Source: Voacanga thouarsii
Taxonomy: Eukaryota > Streptophyta > Magnoliopsida > Gentianales > Apocynaceae
Assembly (NCBI GenBank): GCA_026120185.1
Contig: JANUWF010001220.1
Span: 1,054,001 to 1,118,000 of the forward strand
Direction: 5' to 3'
Length of the DNA: 64,000 nt
Shown: positions 23,080-35,330 of the stretch, piece after piece
Numbering within the stretch: the first letter of the stretch is position 1
How the letters are laid out: each line of letters begins with the position of its first letter
Notes under the pieces: model-generated
What the model was told of the DNA's origin: nothing
The model's database searches: none
Seen by the model: only the letters and a program-made list of their open reading frames with translations
Program-made: the position numbers and the translations under genes

Positions 23080-23401
23080 AAAAAATGCTTCAGTTGCCCT
23101 AACTACATAATAATGTAACTAAAAGAAATTTGATGAAATTAAATAAAATTATGCATAAAAAATGTGAAAAATAAAAGAAAGATCTATGTAGTAATTCACT
23201 TTATTTATTGATTTAATTGCTACATTAAGAGAAGGAGATTTGTATATTCTTCTTCATAATACATATAGCAGTCTAAAATAGTAACCACAAAATTTAAAAA
23301 TAAAATAAATAACTTGATTGTCTATATAAATAACCCATTTCAATGCCGGATAAGTACCACATCAAGGGTGATATAATATGAACAGCAGCCACTCTTGGAT
23401 C

Positions 23402-23497
23402 TTAGCCTTGTAAGCAGAAGTCCTTGAAGAAGACTTTGAGGAAGAAAGGGCCACCCATCATAGCAACAGCCATGTCCACAATGTTGCAGTAAACCAT
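23402..23497 (-). CDS. 31-aa ORF with TATA box, duplicated (copy C)
   Basis: ATG at 23497, stop at 23402-23404. The peptide begins MVYCNIVDMAVAMMGG, then PFFLKVFFKD and FCLQG. It differs from the copy-B peptide at three residues (Tyr to Cys, Leu to Phe, Pro to Gln), each by one nucleotide, with no change of length. The upstream TATA box and leader are also kept. I do not recognise a family. Three replacement changes argue against strong purifying selection, but the lack of indels across 96 bp, in a region otherwise rich in indels, argues for some constraint. Confidence 0.4.
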   Translation of the reverse strand: MVYCNIVDMAVAMMGGPFFLKVFFKDFCLQG

Positions 23498-23555
23498 CTC
23501 TGCGATTTGCTCCCCCTTTGTGTTTTACTTGGATTATTACAATGCAGACAGGGGT

Positions 23556-23565
23556 TTATATATAT
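23556..23565 (-). promoter_or_regulatory. TATA box for the 31-aa ORF (copy C)
   Basis: Reverse strand CCATATATATAAACCCC, about 60 nt before the ATG at 23497; the equivalent of the copy-B box. Confidence 0.45.
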
Positions 23566-24608
23566 GGGGACACAAATAGTTAGGAGAATCAAATGTAGCA
23601 TTGAGTTCAAGATTGCAGAGATGCCTTTTAAGGTAAATATTTTTGGAAAAGCTTATGAATCGCTTCACCAATCAAAATATGAAGCTTTCTCAGTTCATTG
23701 TATATAGGTTATAACAAGAAAATTTTTTACTTTTTTGAAGTTTAGATTTTTTGCATTTGAAATTTGAGACATGCACTAAATATATTCGTCCATGCAGATA
23801 TCTTTACTTTTTTGATTAAAAGTTATGAACAAGTAAAAGTATTTGACAATGTATATACATAAATGTTAAAGGCAGAATTACTCTCTAATAAAAAAAATTT
23901 TTAAAAAAGAAAGAATGCACATATGCATTATGTGTTATGTAATTATTAAAATTGGGATTATTAAATGAAAAAAATTTACCAATTGAAATGTTATACTATT
24001 TCAAAATGATTAGTTCATGAATACAATTAGTCATCAGCTGATCAACATTATATAATTGCTTAACTAACATTCCTTCTCAAAATGTCATATTAGGTTTTTT
24101 GAGTGAAAACGAACATAAAAACTTTTCGTTCATGACAAGTTTCTATGACAGTTCTTTTATATTCAGAATAACTTGTATTAATTTAAAGTATTTAAGATAA
24201 TTTTTCATATCTAGGAGGATTTTGTGTTAATACATACAAAAGGGGTAAGCATTATGTATAAGCATCCAAGAAAAAGTAAAGAAAACTTTGGTCTTAAAAA
24301 ATGAAAAAATGACTTTTTTTTATTAGAAAAGAAGTGAGATTATATTATCCAGATCCAATTGATACAGCAGAAAATCAGGCTTGGTATAAAAAATCTCTTT
24401 TAGCTCGCCATAACACAACACTCGGCTTAGCTAAAAGCCTAAAATATAATCTGCAAATTTTGCCTCTTGCAAAACGTGATCGAGCTAGCATTCCTAATCC
24501 CTTTGAACAGAGTTAGGATTGTTAGAATAAGATCAAGCTTTGATCAATTAAGATGTTATCTTAATTTAAATGATTAATTCTTAATATTTAATTTAGGGAC
24601 TAATTAGT

Positions 24609-24865
24609 GGTGAATTGATCAGAATAGTCCTAAAATGGTTCCTTTTTTTTCAATCGGCTCAAGCCCTGAAAAGTGTTTTAAAATAGCCTAAACGTTATCA
24701 AAAGTGTCCTATCTACTATTGCGGATAGCATCCAACTTGAATTGAGTCCTAATTAAAATAGGACACTATAGTTGATAGTGTCCAAACCATTTTAAGACTC
24801 TTTCTCAGCAATTGGACCGGTTGAAGAGAAATGACCTCTTTTAAGGCCATTCTATTCAATTATCC
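24609..24865. mobile_element. 257-bp MITE, Mutator-like
   Basis: Flanked by CTAATTAGT (24600-24608) and CTAACTAGT (24866-24874), a 9-bp duplication with one mismatch, as Mutator-type elements make. The two ends form long imperfect inverted repeats: TGAATTGATCAGAATAGTCC at the left pairs with reverse-complemented TTGAATAGAATGGCC at the right. The site is uninterrupted in copies A and B, so it inserted after the duplication. Confidence 0.7.
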
Positions 24866-25720
24866 CTAACTAGTATGATGATAAATAAGTATATTTTTAC
24901 ATTCTATTCATAGTATTTATTTTTATATACTATCTCCATTTCATAATATAAGTCGATTTAGATTTGAAAATTTTTTCATAATATAAGTCGTTTTACAAAA
25001 TTTTATAAACATTTATTACTTTTTTCCCACCTTTACCTCTCCTTACAATCTTTCTTTTTCCACTAATTATGCCCCAACTCACCCTAATTACCAAAGTAGA
25101 AAAAGATTTAATTAAAAGTATTTTTAGAAGTTTAATTTTAAAAGTATATGGAAACGAAGATGGTCATTTATATTCTTACACGATTAGTTATTTGATAATA
25201 AAAAAATTAAATAACGGATATAAATCTTGGTATTCCAATATCCTCGATGAAGTAACCTCAATCAAATGATACATTTCATGCGCATAATATACCGCGATGC
25301 GAGAATTTCTGTCCTCCGAGGACGTCAATGGAACCCCACATCCCTTCCATTCCCCTTTTTCTTTTTTTTTTTAGCCTCAATCTTTTCATCAATGGTGGTT
25401 TTTTCACAAAATATAAGTTTATTAATTGTTTGAAATCTGTGAGAACATAAAACGAAATATTGGAGTTTGGAAACGAGAAATTCAAACTACTCAGAAAGCA
25501 TAAAAAACACAGTATAGTACAAGCGGGAATACAAACAGCTTAGTTAGTAACAAAAGTTAGGGTTGTCTGCAAACTATTGTCGGCCATAATTATAAAGCTA
25601 GAAGACAAAGACAAACAAGTCCTTCATTTTCTTAATTACAGAAAACCATTTGTTTTACAAAATTGTTTCCGAAAAGCTTGTTTTATATTCTGAAAATATG
25701 AAGTCTGATCATCCCATGTT

Positions 25721-27008
25721 TCATGGAGCAACCTCTGGGGTGAACTTGTTGTGTATAGGTCGTCTTCTTCTCACATGCGTATAATCCATGGTAAAGAATT
25801 GTGAGCTGTCGGGCCCTTCCTTCCATTCTCTCCATGTCCCTTTCTTTGCATGCACCAAATCTGCTTCTTTCTTATGGAATTTGCCTGAACATGGGAAGAT
25901 AAATTATTCGAAAACAATGTATAAATTATACGAACGATTCTCCAAAACTTGATTTTAAGAACGCAACAACCTCTTGAACTACCATGCATCTTATGTTTTT
26001 TAGGCTTCAAGATACTATTGTTTAATGGAGAATCATTCGTTTTAGCATTCATTAAGTGATTGCATGTCGGGTCCTGTCAGAATTTTCCGTGATTTGCTAA
26101 GAGGATGATGGTACATAGCTGATTTTCTTAGTCTGCTGAAAATGTACTTGCAATCTTAAAGTTAAGAGCAAAAACTAAGTTATAGCAGCAAATTTTTATT
26201 TTGCAAAGAAGAAAAAGAGAGTCTACTTTGCAGATGCGCATTTTGATTGTTACTTGCCCTAAAGAGAAAGACTCAGAACAAAAGCTGACAACAATAGAAA
26301 ATGAAAGCACAAGAGAATGATGGCACTTTATTCACATCACCGGCAAGCCATTATTAATTCTTGCTTTGCTGAGAAAGTTTTGACCTCATTTGATTTGATC
26401 ATCAGCAGTAGGGGAAGTAAAAATTTCTCGAAGATCGTAAAATTATAATGCAGAAGCAGAACACTTCCATAATGAGAACAAAATACAAAAGGATATCAAG
26501 TTTTAAGGCTGTAATAAGCATATGGTTCTTAGAAAATTACTACTTAAAGAAGAAAGTTTTTCATCACAAACAATTACCAGGTAATGCTTCTTCCTGCTTG
26601 TTCTGAAGCACATGATTCTTAGTTTCAACTTCTTTCACCTGTTCAAGAAGCAGAGAAAGGTTTAGTACTAACGTCGGTAGAACTTATTTGCTATATGATA
26701 ATTGTATCAAACTTCAGAACATAGTACATTCATGAAAAGTTCTTACGTTTGCCTCTTCGATAAGCCTGAGTTTCCTTGGTAGTGTAAGCTGCAAATCCTG
26801 AACTGCAGCAAATTTTCCAAATGCAAGAGAGAGTAAGCACCACAGCAGGTGGCTCATTTGACGTTCAAGCACGAGAACGAGTAAAAAAATATAGGATTTT
26901 ACCTTGTTCTTCAGGTGACTTCACTAGAATCTGCTGAGAATTAGCACAGGGAGGAAGCATGAAGGAGAGAAAAATGCTAACTACTGTGATGACTGTGAAG
27001 AACTTCAT
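25721..27008 (-). CDS. RGF: Root meristem growth factor (RGF/GOLVEN/CLEL) peptide precursor
   Basis: Four exons: 27008-26903, 26802-26747, 26638-26578 and 25884-25721, all GT-AG, phases fitting, giving 128 aa. Residues 1-24 are a signal peptide (MKFFTVITVV, then SIFLSFMLPP, cut near CANS). The middle is a charged, variable pro-region. Near the C terminus is MDYTHVRRRRPIHN, matching the DY...P-x-HN motif of RGF/GLV peptides. In this family the Asp-Tyr is the site of Tyr sulfation by TPST, and the released 13-mer binds RGI/RGFR receptor kinases to control root meristem activity and gravitropism. An 8-residue tail (KFTPEVAP) follows. Four Arg sit where many members have Pro/His/Lys. Its place beside the gar2-like and GEKO1 genes suggests orthology to Arabidopsis RGF8 (At2g03830, from memory). 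Confidence 0.88.
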
Positions 27009-27180
27009 GGCTAGCTAAAGAAGTTAATCAACTTTGGAGGTTCTCGTTTGAAGGTAAAACTTGGAATTTATAACAGTTAAGGAAGTAGACTACAGTCCAC
27101 AGAAAGATAGGGACAGAGAAGAAAACATACACAAAGCACAAAATGAAGAGTTTCAAAACGAGCACACGGAAAAACCCGTA

Positions 27181-27188
27181 TTTTTATA
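27181..27188 (-). promoter_or_regulatory. Probable TATA box of the RGF gene
   Basis: Reverse strand GTATAAAAATACGGG, 173 nt before the ATG, implying a leader of roughly 140 nt. Confidence 0.5.
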
Positions 27189-27814
27189 CTTCCCTTTTAG
27201 GAACCTTCACACCGTTTGTGTTGATTTTTGTCACCTACTGTGGTAAGCGATGCTTTTGTGGTCAGTTTGAAAACAAAACTTGTTTACACCTCTGTCATAA
27301 TGTCAAAATGGCCAAACATGTAGAGTTTGTTGGAAGAATGACCAGTTTGACCATTGTTGTTTTAATCCGAATTCGAATATTTTACACTAAATTGAATTTG
27401 AATAAAAATTTAAATATTTAAATTCGAATAAAAAGGTATACAAATTGTGTAACTATATTTTGCATGTCATCTATTTTTCATATCTTATGTGACAATAATT
27501 TTGTATGTAAACAAATTATTAACTTTATATTAGAATGATTTTATTATTATCGCATTAAATAACTATTATTTATAAAGAATAAGAATATAATTTTTTTTAA
27601 AAATTAATTTACAAATTTGCATTTAATGTGGTTTATAAATTTGAACATTATTTAAATAGTATCTTCAATTTAAATTATTTTGCCTATCACGTTATTTAAA
27701 TTATTTAAAAAAATATGCAATTTATTTCATGTCCTAAAAAGGATTTTTTTGCCTTCATGCATGGGTTCGACAAATTGACCTAGTTATATGTATATAACCA
27801 GATATTGACCAGAT

Positions 27815-27960
27815 GTAGAAGAGTGGAAGTGCCTATCACAATCCAAGGAATGTCCATTGACAGCTTCAACCACATTAATTGAATCTGTTTCAAAAGTTAT
27901 TCGTTAGAGAGCTTTTAATCAACGACAATCTTGAAAGAAAAAAGAGCTGCCATGGCTTCT
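27815..27960 (-). pseudogene. RNase H fragment of a non-LTR retrotransposon
   Basis: The reverse strand reads VEAMAALFSFKIVVD and, after a stop and frame change, FETDSINVVEAVNGHSLDCD. This is the E...E-x-DS-x-x-VV pattern of the RNase H domain in plant LINEs. Only about 50 residues remain. Confidence 0.5.
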
Positions 27961-27964
27961 ACAT

Positions 27965-28884
27965 TAATTGACCTAGTTATTTCTCTCCCTATCAAAAGGA
28001 GCATTTGATGTCCAAGTAATAGGGGTAACAACTTTGGATTCCTATTTGGTAAGCAAAAACAGTCCAAGATTTTGGAGACACGAATCTTGTACTACTAAGC
28101 ACTTATATTTTAATAGAAGAGGTTTTGGGCAAGAATGTCTCCTTCATGTCACTTCAGAGAATACTTCCTTGTACCATATTTGCCTGAAGACATGCTTTCT
28201 ACTGTATGCACCTGGCGCAACAGTTTTTCCTCTAGCAGGATGACTGTAGAAGATAGCTTTTTATCTGCCGTTCGAACAAAACCACCCAATACCCCAAAAC
28301 GGCTATCGGTGCATGAGTAATTCAAATGTCAAAACGTGCTTGAGATAAGGAAAGAAAAGAACATGCCGAGGAAAAGGTCGGCTAAGGTTTTAAACAAATC
28401 TTGGTGTTAGCCAAGCTTTCATCCATTTTTTTTAAGGTCTCTACACCTCAGTTGTTAGTGCTCTAACATGCTCTAACAGCCAGTGCAAATCCTCTGGTGG
28501 AAGGGAGTAATAACAGTGAGGCTTTAGGAAATATAAACTCAAAGCAGATTAGATTGCTATCCTCATCAATATTCACATTGCAACTGAACAATCTTGATCA
28601 GGCACAAGAATTTTGATTAAGCCCATCATTTTAGGAAATTTGTATCTCATTTCTCATAAATAGATGGAAATATAGAGCAAAAATGTTAAATATCATCAAC
28701 TTCGCAATGTGCAAGCTTCAGATCACAACTCAAAGCAAGATACTGCGAATCTACTGCAAGAGATGCTCCAGACCTATCAGAATATTGACATGTATAATAC
28801 TAATAATCTTCAATGGATATGACAACTTTAGATTTTCGATGATGTATATACCTAAACTAAGAGAACCTATCGATAGAAAAGCAT
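27965..28884. other. Spacer and probable 3' UTR of the gar2-like gene
   Basis: No supported coding sequence. The part just below 28885 should be the 3' UTR of the minus-strand gene; no clear AATAAA end was fixed. Confidence 0.3.
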
Positions 28885-30769
28885 TCAGAATCTACAGCAA
28901 AAAAGGCCATGCCTCCAACCTCTGTGTTTCCGGAGATGTCTTGGATCTGCCTTTTCCATTCTTACTGGACTGCTGTTCCATTCAGTTTGTAAGCTGTTAA
29001 ATACAGAAGAAATTGTCAGTTTCAACGACGTGGCGTTCTGGTGATAGAAAATAAGAGGGTTTGGCAAACTAATTACATGGGAAAGGCGAAGGACCGGGTA
29101 CTGGTTGTGCTACTATCAGACCGAAGAGAGACGCTGCCAGAATAAGCTATTGGACCAGAGTATGTGATTAGACCTGATACAGGACCTGATTTAGAGAAAC
29201 TTGACTCGCCCTCACCTCGCAGCAGATGACTGGATGCTGAAAGATTACCAGAGTTCACATTCTCATTATTAGGTGCATCTTGTCTCAGAGGTTTAGGATC
29301 AGAAGCATTCTCCTTAATCTTCTCTTCATTGTTGGTTAACTGAACTGGGGTAGAAGCCGAGTGATCATTCAGTTCCTCATCCTGTGTCTCAAAAGCTTTT
29401 CCTGGGCTGAGTTCAGCACTCCCATCGATACTGCTGGCAATAACAGGTTTTGAAGAATTGAAGTCAAAAGTAATTGTCCCACCTTCCACCTTCCTGTTGT
29501 AATGCAAATTACTAACTGGACCATCCTTTTTTGATTCTTCAGAAGTAAATGCCCCAGCAAGGCTTTCCAAAATTGCCTCTATAGACGGCATCTGCAGGAC
29601 CAAAAAAAAATGAAGATGAAACAGATTGACAACAAATATATTACACCTAGTTTTGCTTTTTAACTATGGGATTAACAGAACAGCCGTGACTTTCCAGTTC
29701 ATGAGATGTATGCATGCCAGTTTGTGCGTTGGCAGGGAAAGCTTGCAAAATAGGTGCAACTAACCTCATCCGGCTGTTGTGCAACTTTGTTCCCATCATC
29801 TTTGGAAGATTCCAAAAAAGCATCCTGTAGAATAAACTCTTGTGAGACACGTGCACTACTTATAGAAGATCCTTCCTCTGAGCCATCATCTGCTGTCCCC
29901 ATTTGATCTATCTGTGATGGAAAAAATGTATCAGTGCTATCCTTGCCAGCACAGATTTTGGAGGATTTTGGCCCTCCTCCCAGATCAAATGGTTCAATAT
30001 TTACCTTTGCAGTCCCCAATTCACAGGCAGAACTATGGCTAATATCTTCTGGAGATGAAGCTCTAAATCCATCTGGAATGAAAAATTCAATATCAGGACC
30101 AGCTTTTGTAGTCTCGCTACGCATGTCTTCATCAGAAGGTTGCAAAACCAAAGAGCCAGCGTGGTCATCCTTGTCACTTCCAGTCATAATTTTGTTCTCA
30201 ACAGGCACCCCTTCATCAACACATATGTCCTTCACAATCTGAATATTACTCTCTCTGTAACAAACCACAAACTCAGGCAGCTCACATTCCACAACATTTT
30301 TGTCTGTGAATGGATTCCAATCTGATTCAAATGCTTGTGAAACAGTAGTAGATGTCTCAGAATCTTTCGACTCTTCCTTGTTGCAATTGGCTAAATTACC
30401 ATCTGTCATAGAGTTCATAGCTTGCTGAGTAACCTGGGTTTTATTGTTTTCCTTTGTGTCAAATACAAATGATTCTGCATCCTCCTCAACACCATTTAAA
30501 TGACATGAGACATTCTGATCTCTCATCACTGGCGAACCTGGTAAACCTGCAGATTCATTAACATTACTCTCGGTAGAGTCATCCAAGACAGAGGAAGGTA
30601 CTGAATTACTCCCAAAATCATGTCCATATTGTCTCCCAACTGTAAAAGTATTTGGACGTCCTTCATGGCCATTTGCATGCAATGGATCACTTGCTGAGAA
30701 AGATAAGGAATCAGCCTCACTCTTGCAGCTATTTGAATCACATATGATTCCAATCTGATTCTCCGTCAT
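28885..30769 (-). CDS. 18S pre-ribosomal assembly protein gar2-like protein
   Basis: Three coding exons: 30769-29765, 29591-29077 and 28993-28885, giving 542 aa. The start chosen is the ATG giving MTENQIGIICDSN; upstream is an intron or leader. The protein is acidic, Ser-rich and low in complexity, with many E/D/S/N stretches (for example DAESFVFDTKENNK, FESDWNPFTD and DIEFFIPDGF). It has a short conserved block MPSIEAILESLAGAF and a C-terminal signature SLRSDSSTTSTRSFAFPI, TEWNSSPVRMEKADPRHLRK and HRGWRHGLFCCRF. I recall this tail as the hallmark of the plant family annotated gar2-like (At2g03810). The name comes from weak likeness to yeast gar2; the true function is unknown and no RNA-binding domain is visible. 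It lies between the RGF gene and GEKO1, as in Arabidopsis. Confidence 0.85.
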
Positions 30770-30781
30770 AGTCAACTTCAA

Positions 30782-33340
30782 TTTAGGTGTGTCAAGGGCA
30801 CTGTTTTGTCATGCAAATGGTTCAGAATCATGTTTACATGCTAGAATCAAGACCCCCCGAAAAAAAATATCATCCTGAAGCATTTAATTTCTCGATGCAT
30901 GTTGAAGCTTGAAAACGTTAAAAAATGGTGTTAGCAGCTTTACCAGATATGACAAGACAATGCCTAATGAGTACAAAATTTTTAAAGCAATAAAAATATA
31001 GCATCCATACAACATATTGGTTGAAATATATTCCATAGCCATTGATTAATGATATTACCATTAAAATCCTTCTTAAATGGAACAGATATTCATGCTACTG
31101 TTAATGTGAGAAGAGAACTATACTGAATAAACAGCCAAGTGTCTGGACAGCTTCCATAATTCGCGTTAACTTGTTGAAATTCATGAAGTAACAGAAAACA
31201 AGAAAGTAAGAGTGGTAGCTCGGCGGGCGCAGGGGTATTGTGGAAAATAAATAACAGGATTAGCAGTAGCAACAATCAAAGCCCATGAAAGGTGCAGAAT
31301 TACCAGGTTTCATAGTTCACATCCGTTGGGATAGTCTGGAGAACTCTCAAAAGCTGTGAAGCAAACATCCACTGTCCGGGCAAATATGATTCAGAAAACC
31401 TGCCTATAAAGTGATAGAGGAAGTTAGTTTACTATCAAATCAACTATTGATGAAATACCTTCAAAATATCAAGTGCATCAGCTTATTAAACAGCATTAAA
31501 CATAATAAGGAGTTGGGTAATCATTTTACTACTCAATTATCAGTGATACATAACAAAGTGATCCAAAGAGTTGAAAGTAAATAATTTCATTCCCACCTTG
31601 TAAGCTTCCCAACAAGGTCAGAGAAAAATAGGAAACCTTTATGCAAACAACCACAAGAAATGCAGCTTAAACAAGGTAGACTAAGTAATGATGTTTCGAA
31701 AAGCCCAATAACAGACAAAGAAGGGGAGGGGAAATGCAGCACCAATTTGCTCACCAACCTCTAAATATTGTATCATGGCAAAGAGGTTTTGTAGCCTAGA
31801 GTAGAAAAATTTATTACTAAAACTAAATCATTCATTTCGACTCTTGAATGAAAGAAAGATAATAATTTCCTGATTTGGAAGAGGAAGATGAAAAAAAAGA
31901 AAACGATGGCCATAAATGCATCCTAATGGCTAGTATCAAAATAAAGAAAACAAATAGCAGCTAAATATTGACTCGAGTACAAATTTTTTTCCCCCAAAAT
32001 TTGGCTTCAAATCCTGCTTTAACTTTTGCTCAGCTCAGCTAAACCTCGTGTGGTCATCCTGATACAATTCGCATCACTTTCAACTTTTACCTCTCAAAAT
32101 TACTCTTGGGTTTTCTGAAGGAGCAAAGGATTACATTCATAGAAAATGTTATACTTTGACTGCATAGTTACAGGAAGTGGGAATCTCAACTTTGTCTACA
32201 GGTAAAGAAAAGGACAAAAAAGGTCACAACTTTCCAAGAATTTACTCAAAACCTTCAATAGCTAAATTATAACCCCACCTCAAAGGTCAATCCCCATTCC
32301 ACATTCTCCCAACACTTGTTTTGTCCTTTAGCTCTCTCTCTTTCTCACTAGATCTAGCCATTAGCCAATTGTACTAATCTCAAACTTCAATAGTTTAAGC
32401 CCGCAAAAAAGGCCTTCCGGAATTTTTCTATTTTTACTCAATCTCAAAGAAGCCCAAATAGTAATCTGACAGATTTTCCTCGAATCCCAATAAAATTGAT
32501 ACTTTGTTAATCCAAAAAAACCTGAAAATTCTTAACAACAACTAAAGAACCCAAAAACAACACCAGAAACAAAAGGAACACAGGAAACAAAAGTTACTGT
32601 ACCTCTTCAATCGAGTAACGAAACTGGGTTTTCTCTTTACCTCTGCAGAACAGACGGAGAATTTGCTCTTCACTGCAAAGAACCCATAGAGGAAAACTCA
32701 AGACACAACTTTACTCAGAAAATCTAAAACCAGAAAAATTCTGAGAATCACCAAACAGGGAAAAAAAAAAGATTAAAATGATATCATCAAAACAGATCAG
32801 CATATACAGTCACACAAAAGAAAAAAAAATCAAAAGCCCAGGATCTAAAATCCCCAAACCACAACAAACCAAAAGCCCACATGTAAAAACAGATAGATAT
32901 ACAAAAATTCATACACAGAGCCACCGCATACGCTTCAAGGATGGTGGTGGAAAGAGAGAAACAGACCTGGGCTTATCAACCAGTAAAGAAGAAAGAAGCA
33001 TAAGTTACAAATTCTGAAGTGAAAACAGATGTATATGACAATCCAGAGAGAATTCTAGAGAGAGAGAAAGTTGGCATCAATGCAGGGAGTTCTGTTAAAT
33101 GTATACTTCGTAGAGTAGTGCTGTACTGGTACCCATACAAACATGAAAATGGAAAGAGCCCAACAATTTTTTCCTCACCTCCCTTAAATACTACCAAAGG
33201 TCAACTCTTTCACCACCCCTCCCCTCGCCAATCTCTCCTAATACCATGTCATATTTTGATTGACATTACATCAGATAGATTGGGATCAACAGACATATAT
33301 AAACAAAGATATATAGTGAGAGAAAGAGAGATATAGGAGA
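30782..33340 (-). other. 5' leader, leader introns and promoter of the gar2-like gene
   Basis: No other gene is seen. An acceptor probably lies just before TTGACTATGACGGAG, and a donor-like GAAGAG^GTACAGTAAC stands at about 32602, consistent with introns in the leader. TATA-like TTTATATATG lies near 33293-33305 on the reverse strand. Exact leader exons cannot be fixed from sequence alone. Confidence 0.45.
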
Positions 33341-34124
33341 ATAGTGTGGTGGCGACGGCCGTCTGGGATTGGGGGAGTGGCGGGGTCGCTGGGGTGGTCG
33401 ACTAAGTGAGCAGGCAAACTGGAGCGCACGAAGAGGGCTAAAATAAATGGTGTGTAAGAGGCAGCTTTAAAGGCATTAATTGTTGCCTACTTGGCAACAT
33501 ACAAAACTTTCAAAATGCAATTGAATTATCATTATTTAATTTGTAATTTAAAGAAAATTATTTTAAACATAATTTGAGTCTATATTTTCCATTACAATGA
33601 TAACAAAAAAAATCATGTTAAATATTCCATTTCAAGAAAATAACAAGATAATATATATAATCGTTTTGGGCAATAATTTTAAATTATTAGTACATTTAAT
33701 TGATTTTAACTTGTATAATAATATTTATCAGTATTTCTTTTATAATAATTTCAAATATCATAATATTAACCTTTTTGTTTCAAAAATCTTATTATCATTT
33801 TATAAAATAATCTCACTTCATTGGCATAGTCATTACGCTATTTCAAATTTTTTTTAGTTATCATTTTACACAATAATCTTGAAATATTAATATTTTAGAT
33901 AAAATTGAATCATTTATATTTACTTTTATCGCGTTAATCCTAATATTAAAATAATATCTAAAGTAGTATTTATTTTTATCACGTTAATCCTACAAAATAA
34001 CCTCCCATGATCACTTTCATGCAATGACATCAAACTACTAGTAAGGTTATTTAAAAACTTCATATGTGAGCCCTTGCTTGTCCTTTTTCTCTTAAACAAA
34101 TTTATCACATTAAAACCATCGATC

Positions 34125-34125
<1 letters not shown>
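33341..34125. other. Upstream region, no gene
   Basis: A GC-rich patch (GGCGACGGCCGTC near 33350) is followed by AT-rich DNA. Nothing coding. Confidence 0.3.

Positions 34126-34180
<55 letters not shown>
34126..34180. repeat. (ATT)n microsatellite
   Basis: About 18 TTA units, ending directly in a G-rich run. Confidence 0.95.
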
Positions 34181-34206
34181 GGGGGACCCGGGGGGGGAGG
34201 GGGAGG
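34181..34206 (+). other. G-rich tract, possible G-quadruplex
   Basis: Runs of 5, 8 and 5 or more G with short loops directly after the (ATT)n tract; it meets a loose four-run G4 pattern only if the 8-G run is split. Confidence 0.45.
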
Positions 34207-35330
34207 TTTGATAGTAAACCATAAACCCAGTTTGGATCCGAGTTTAGAACAAATTTTCGTCTGTTTTCCAAATGAAATTTGAGATTTAACAAATGGGAAA
34301 TTGTATTCGGAGGAGAGCAGATGGGAAAGCCTGACAATGGAATTAGAGAAATGAAGGCTGATCAGTGACCATGGCTTTTTCTTTTCTTTTTTTCCCTCCT
34401 ATAAGAGGAGGGGGCCACCAGGGGACAGTAGCGAAGTCAAAGGTTAGTTTGGATGTGAGTTGCGTATTGTTTTTTCTCTGTTACTATGTTGCAGCTTGCA
34501 GGAAAAGGGCAAAAAATACTCCCCAAAAAATAATAATAATAAATGACAAAGGGGTTGTTTTGTTCTGTGTGTGCGCGCGCGCTGGGGGAGGGAGCGGCGT
34601 GGGGTAGCAGGGAGCAAGGCGACAATGCTTCAGGAAAAGGTTGGGAGAGAGTCAGATATTATGCTGTGTATGGTGACAGCTTTTTACAGTTTGTGTTAAC
34701 GGAACGAACTTATTCAATTAAACAAACATGGATTATCTGGCCAAAAAAAAACAAGCAAACAAACATGGCAGAGTATAAGCTTTTTTTTGTTTGGAAGAGT
34801 TAAGGTTGGACGAAGCATTTATCAAAATCCAATGAATACGATTTTAAACCCTTATTATTTTTATGGTTAGAATTGGTAAAATATTCACACACTAGGATAA
34901 GACTCGAGAATGTATAATTTTGCCTCTCTTTTTTGAAAATATATTGCATGGAATTTCATTCTCTTTATAGAGTAACTAAAAAGGGTCGATTGGATTATTA
35001 ATACTTTCAAAATTTTTATTATTATTAAAAATTGCTGATTACACCCCAATTTTGATAATATTTGACTTACACAACTTATTACTATAAGTAGGTTTAAGCT
35101 TATTATGTGACGGTAAGATATTTTATTCATTCACAAATAACTATTAATTTTTTTTATTTTTTCTTACACTTTTATTATTTTATAAAATTAATAATATATT
35201 TATTATTTTTAATTATATCTTTGTAATTTATTAATCTATTAAGTTATAATATTAATTGATTTTTAATTTTCAAATTAACTTCACAATTTTTAATAAAGTT
35301 AATTTAGTTATTTTCTCTTACAATTTTATA
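34207..35330. other. Intergenic, no gene recognised
   Basis: Includes a short GTGTGTGCGCGCGCGC alternating purine-pyrimidine tract near 34567. No coding region is supported. Confidence 0.3.

Larger units (their letters stand above)
23080..25523. repeat. Segmental duplication copy C
   Basis: Matches copy B from TTGCCCTAACT through the 31-codon ORF, and copies A and B further on, up to ACACAGTATAGTA at 25523. There it departs just before the protease-2 exon seen in A and B. It contains a private MITE (24609-24865). Confidence 0.72.

Noticed and set aside
28034..28320. Two overlapping plus-strand frames of 60-70 codons
   Set aside because: No domain and no conservation between frames; lies between the LINE fragment and the gar2-like 3' UTR.
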